Below, piece by piece: positions 61,946-64,000 of a DNA stretch of 64,000 nucleotides. The stretch lies in contig JAZKGO010000040.1 of NCBI GenBank assembly GCA_040385875.1, positions 80,236 through 144,235 on the forward strand, written 5' to 3'. Below the pieces are notes generated by a model that saw only the letters and a program-made list of their open reading frames with translations, was not told the DNA's origin and did not search any database. This stretch comes from JANMZR01 sp040385875. GTDB lineage: Bacteria > Bacteroidota > Bacteroidia > Cytophagales > Spirosomataceae. Numbering within the stretch: the stretch's first letter is position 1; every line of letters starts with the position of its first letter. The position numbers were made by a program, and so were the translations under genes.

Positions 61946-62551
61946 TTATTTAGAGTACAATTCGACGATTGCTTGCTCGTTGAAATTCTCAGGAATTTGG
62001 TCTCGCTCTGGGTAGCCTATAAATTTACCTGATAAGGTAGCAGCGTCCCACTCCAACCAATTGAACCTACCGTGCATTTTACCTGATAAGCTATTTGAAA
62101 TTGTTTCAAGAGATTTAGATTTTTCCCTTACACCTACAATTTGGCCACTTTTTAATGAATAAGAAGGCACATTCACCACTTCTCCATCAATAACAATGTG
62201 TTTGTGAATAACCAATTGGCGAGCTGCACGACGTGTTGGAGCGATTCCTAAACGATAAACGGTATTGTCTAATCTTGCTTCACAGAACTTAATTAAGTTC
62301 TCACCTGTAATGCCGTCTTTTGCTGCAGCTTTGTGGAAAAGGTTTTCGAATTGACGCTCCAATATACCATAAGTATATTTTACCTTTTGTTTTTCCAACA
62401 ACTGAAGGGCGTATTCAGATTTTTTACTTCTTCTTCCTTTGCCATGTTGGCCAGGAGGATAGTTCTTTTTTGCTAAAGCTTTACTTGGTCCAAGTATTGC
62501 TTCACCAAACTTTCTAGAAATTTTGGATTTTGGGCCTGTGTATCTTGCCAT
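61946..62551 (-). CDS. rpsD: 30S ribosomal protein S4
   Basis: 201 residues, with the N-terminal RYTGPKSKISRKFGE start and an S4 RNA-binding domain around VYRLGIAPTRRAARQLVIHKHIVIDG (about 100-160). It initiates 16S rRNA folding. The zinc-binding Cys of some S4 proteins are absent (C-minus form). The 117-bp gap to rpsK could hold a regulatory leader, but none is recognisable. Confidence 0.97.
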   Translation of the reverse strand: MARYTGPKSKISRKFGEAILGPSKALAKKNYPPGQHGKGRRSKKSEYALQLLEKQKVKYTYGILERQFENLFHKAAAKDGITGENLIKFCEARLDNTVYRLGIAPTRRAARQLVIHKHIVIDGEVVNVPSYSLKSGQIVGVREKSKSLETISNSLSGKMHGRFNWLEWDAATLSGKFIGYPERDQIPENFNEQAIVELYSK

Positions 62552-62668
62552 TTAAAATTAAAATTTAGTTTTGCCCGGATTATTTAAGAATAGAATCCGA
62601 CAAAGTAATTACCTATTTAAAAAATATTCATGAGCCGATAATTACTAATCGATTCTCATGATTGAATA

Positions 62669-63064
62669 TTATACTCTTCTGCGCTTAGGAGGGCGACAGC
62701 CATTGTGAGGTAATGGAGTAATATCCTTAATAGATACTACTTCAATGCCACAGTTTTGAATGGTACGGATTGCCGACTCACGCCCTGATCCTGGTCCTTT
62801 TACGAAAACCTCAGCTTTACGCATTCCAAGTTCGTGAGCTACCTGACCGCAGTTTGAAGCGGCTGTTTGTGCAGCGTAAGGGGTGTTTTTCTTTGAACCT
62901 TTAAAACCCATTTTACCCGCTGAAGCCCAAGAAATCACTTGTCCTGCATTGTTGGTAATTGAAATAATAATGTTATTGAAAGATGCCTTAATATGAACCT
63001 GACCAACAGACTCCACCACCACAATTCTTTTCTTGGCTTTATCTTTTCTTTTTGCTTGTGCCAT
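62669..63064 (-). CDS. rpsK: 30S ribosomal protein S11
   Basis: 131 residues, with the conserved VHIKASFNNIIISITN and GMRKAEVFVKGPGSGRE motifs and the basic C terminus PHNGCRPPKRRRV. It forms part of the 30S platform. 19 bp after rpsM. Confidence 0.97.
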   Translation of the reverse strand: MAQAKRKDKAKKRIVVVESVGQVHIKASFNNIIISITNNAGQVISWASAGKMGFKGSKKNTPYAAQTAASNCGQVAHELGMRKAEVFVKGPGSGRESAIRTIQNCGIEVVSIKDITPLPHNGCRPPKRRRV

Positions 63065-63083
63065 TTTATGGAAAAATTAAATT

Positions 63084-63461
63084 CTATTTAGTCGCTTTTT
63101 TCTTATTTGCTACTGTTTTACGCTTACCTTTTCTGGTACGAGAGTTGTTTTTCGTACGCTGGCCTCTTAAAGGTAACCCTTTACGATGACGCAAACCACG
63201 GTAGCAACCAATGTCCATTAGTCGTTTGATGCTCAATTGCACCTCTGAACGAAGCGCACCTTCTACTTTAAACTCAGTACCAATGATTGTACGAATGATA
63301 CTTGATTCAGCATCATTCCACTCACCAGCTTTCTTGTCTAAAGATATTTCTGCCTTCTTTAAGATTTTTTGAGACGTACTACGGCCAATACCGTAAATGT
63401 AAGTCAAGGCAATTTCGCCTCTTTTTTTGTCGGGTATATCAACCCCTGCTATACGAGCCAT
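63084..63461 (-). CDS. rpsM: 30S ribosomal protein S13
   Basis: 125 residues beginning MARIAGVDIPDKKRGEIALTYIYGIG, with the helix-two-turn-helix and the basic tail GLPLRGQRTKNNSRTRKGK that reaches the P-site tRNA. Normal length. Lies 5 bp after rpmJ. Confidence 0.97.
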   Translation of the reverse strand: MARIAGVDIPDKKRGEIALTYIYGIGRSTSQKILKKAEISLDKKAGEWNDAESSIIRTIIGTEFKVEGALRSEVQLSIKRLMDIGCYRGLRHRKGLPLRGQRTKNNSRTRKGKRKTVANKKKATK

Positions 63462-63466
63462 ATGAA

Positions 63467-63583
63467 TTAACCTTGTCTTTGTTTAAACTTAGGATTCTTC
63501 TTGTTAATAATAAACAACTTACCGTGTCTGCGGATAATCTTGCAGTCAGCACTACGTTTTTTAATTGAAGCTTTAACTTTCAT
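63467..63583 (-). CDS. rpmJ: 50S ribosomal protein L36
   Basis: A 38-residue protein read on the minus strand: MKVKASIKKRSADCKIIRR, then HGKLFIINKKNPKFKQRQG. The L36 start and RQG end are typical. Only one Cys (Cys14) remains of the four zinc ligands found in C-plus L36, so this is a C-minus type that does not bind zinc. It sits between infA and rpsM in the standard order. Too short for many gene callers. Confidence 0.95.
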   Translation of the reverse strand: MKVKASIKKRSADCKIIRRHGKLFIINKKNPKFKQRQG

Positions 63584-63631
63584 TTTATTTATTGTTTTAT
63601 GCTTTATGCACTAAATAATCTATTCAAACTC

Positions 63632-63850
63632 TTATTTATATCTGTAAACGATTCTTGCTTTTGACAAATCGTATGGAGACATCTCTAATTTCACTTTGTC
63701 TCCTGGTAAAATTTTAATGTAATTCATTCTCATTTTACCTGAAATATGTGCAATAACCTCATGCTTATTTTCCAATTCCACTCTAAACATGGCATTTGAT
63801 AAAGCTTCTAAGATGATACCGTCTACTTCAATTGATGACTGTTTGGCCAT
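63632..63850 (-). CDS. infA: Translation initiation factor IF-1
   Basis: 72 residues, S1/OB fold: MAKQSSIEVDGIILEALSNA, GKMRMNYIKILPGDKV, and the C-terminal SPYDLSKARIVYRYK. It binds the 30S A site during initiation. 48 bp upstream of rpmJ, in the conserved map-infA-rpmJ-rpsM order. Confidence 0.97.
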   Translation of the reverse strand: MAKQSSIEVDGIILEALSNAMFRVELENKHEVIAHISGKMRMNYIKILPGDKVKLEMSPYDLSKARIVYRYK

Positions 63851-63880
63851 TATTTATTTTTTGTATTTTCTAGATAAAAG

Positions 63881-64000
63881 CTAATTACTTTCATTTAGCA
63901 CTTTTTCAATATATTCAAAAGTGGTAAGGATTTCTGCTTTACCCTTTCTTATTGCTACTGTATGTTCAAAATGTGCTGAAGGGCGACCATCCTTTGTTTT
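63881..64000 (-). CDS. map: Methionine aminopeptidase type I, C-terminal end (partial)
   Basis: The last 39 residues read on the minus strand from the window edge: KTKDGRPSAHFEHTVAIRK, then GKAEILTTFEYIEKVLNESN and stop TAG at 63881. FEHTV-x5-GKAEILTTF matches the final strand of MetAP-I, where the Glu in this motif (FEHT) is a metal ligand. map precedes infA in this operon in most Bacteroidota. The 5' part lies outside the window. Confidence 0.93.
   Translation of the reverse strand, partial: KTKDGRPSAHFEHTVAIRKGKAEILTTFEYIEKVLNESN

Overview
The window comes from a draft assembly (two 100-N gaps) of an AT-rich Bacteroidota genome, most likely Cytophagales-like. The evidence is a SusC/SusD pair, two proteins with C-terminal type IX secretion (T9SS) sorting domains, many lipoproteins, Bacteroidota-type promoters (-7 box TAnnTTTG with a TTG/TTTG -33 box), a zeaxanthin/flexirubin-style crtI-crtB pair with its own sigma factor, and an rplQ with an acidic tail. 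No tRNA, rRNA, CRISPR array, phage or complete insertion sequence was seen.

Layout. 1-9.3 kb: the end of a TonB-plug-like protein, an SDR dehydrogenase, a cell-wall/peptide hydrolase group (LD-carboxypeptidase, beta-lactamase-fold hydrolase, divergent M19 dipeptidase), moaA, a DUF6580 membrane protein and a T9SS-exported purple-acid-phosphatase-like protein. 9.3-11.1 kb: nuoI and a gap-interrupted nuoJ, isolated from the rest of complex I, followed by a degenerate tandem repeat array with 91/100-bp periods. 11.1-20.7 kb: an EamA exporter, an LptF/G permease, a DtxR-type metalloregulator divergent from mntH with a palindrome lying over the mntH promoter, two tandem Kup K+ transporters and a sugar-nucleotide epimerase. 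20.7-25 kb: an SGNH lipoprotein, a DUF898-M48 pair and ispE.

25-36 kb is an envelope glycosylation region: four multi-pass GT-C-like proteins (two of them tandem ArnT/PMT-type paralogues), a UbiA-type polyprenyl-phosphate phosphoribosyltransferase, a HAD phosphatase, PlsC and an acyltransferase-3, interrupted only by pdeM. 36-43.9 kb: a T9SS SGNH esterase, obg, adk, crtB, crtI and an ECF-like sigma factor. 44-48 kb: a MacB/FtsX-type ABC system with a DUF3299-like partner (possibly metal related) and a second EamA exporter. 48-54 kb: susC-susD and a small secreted protein. 54-64 kb: comEC, a GT4 glycosyltransferase, hisH-hisA, carA and the end of the ribosomal super-operon (map, infA, rpmJ, rpsM, rpsK, rpsD, rpoA, rplQ; all minus strand).

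The observations most worth following are the lipid-linked pentose/GT-C island, the 10.6-11.1 kb repeat array, several promoters with palindromes placed on or just after the -7 box (mntH, kup, lptG, sigma factor), and the ABC-DUF3299 module. No unambiguous undescribed defence or mobile system was recognised.
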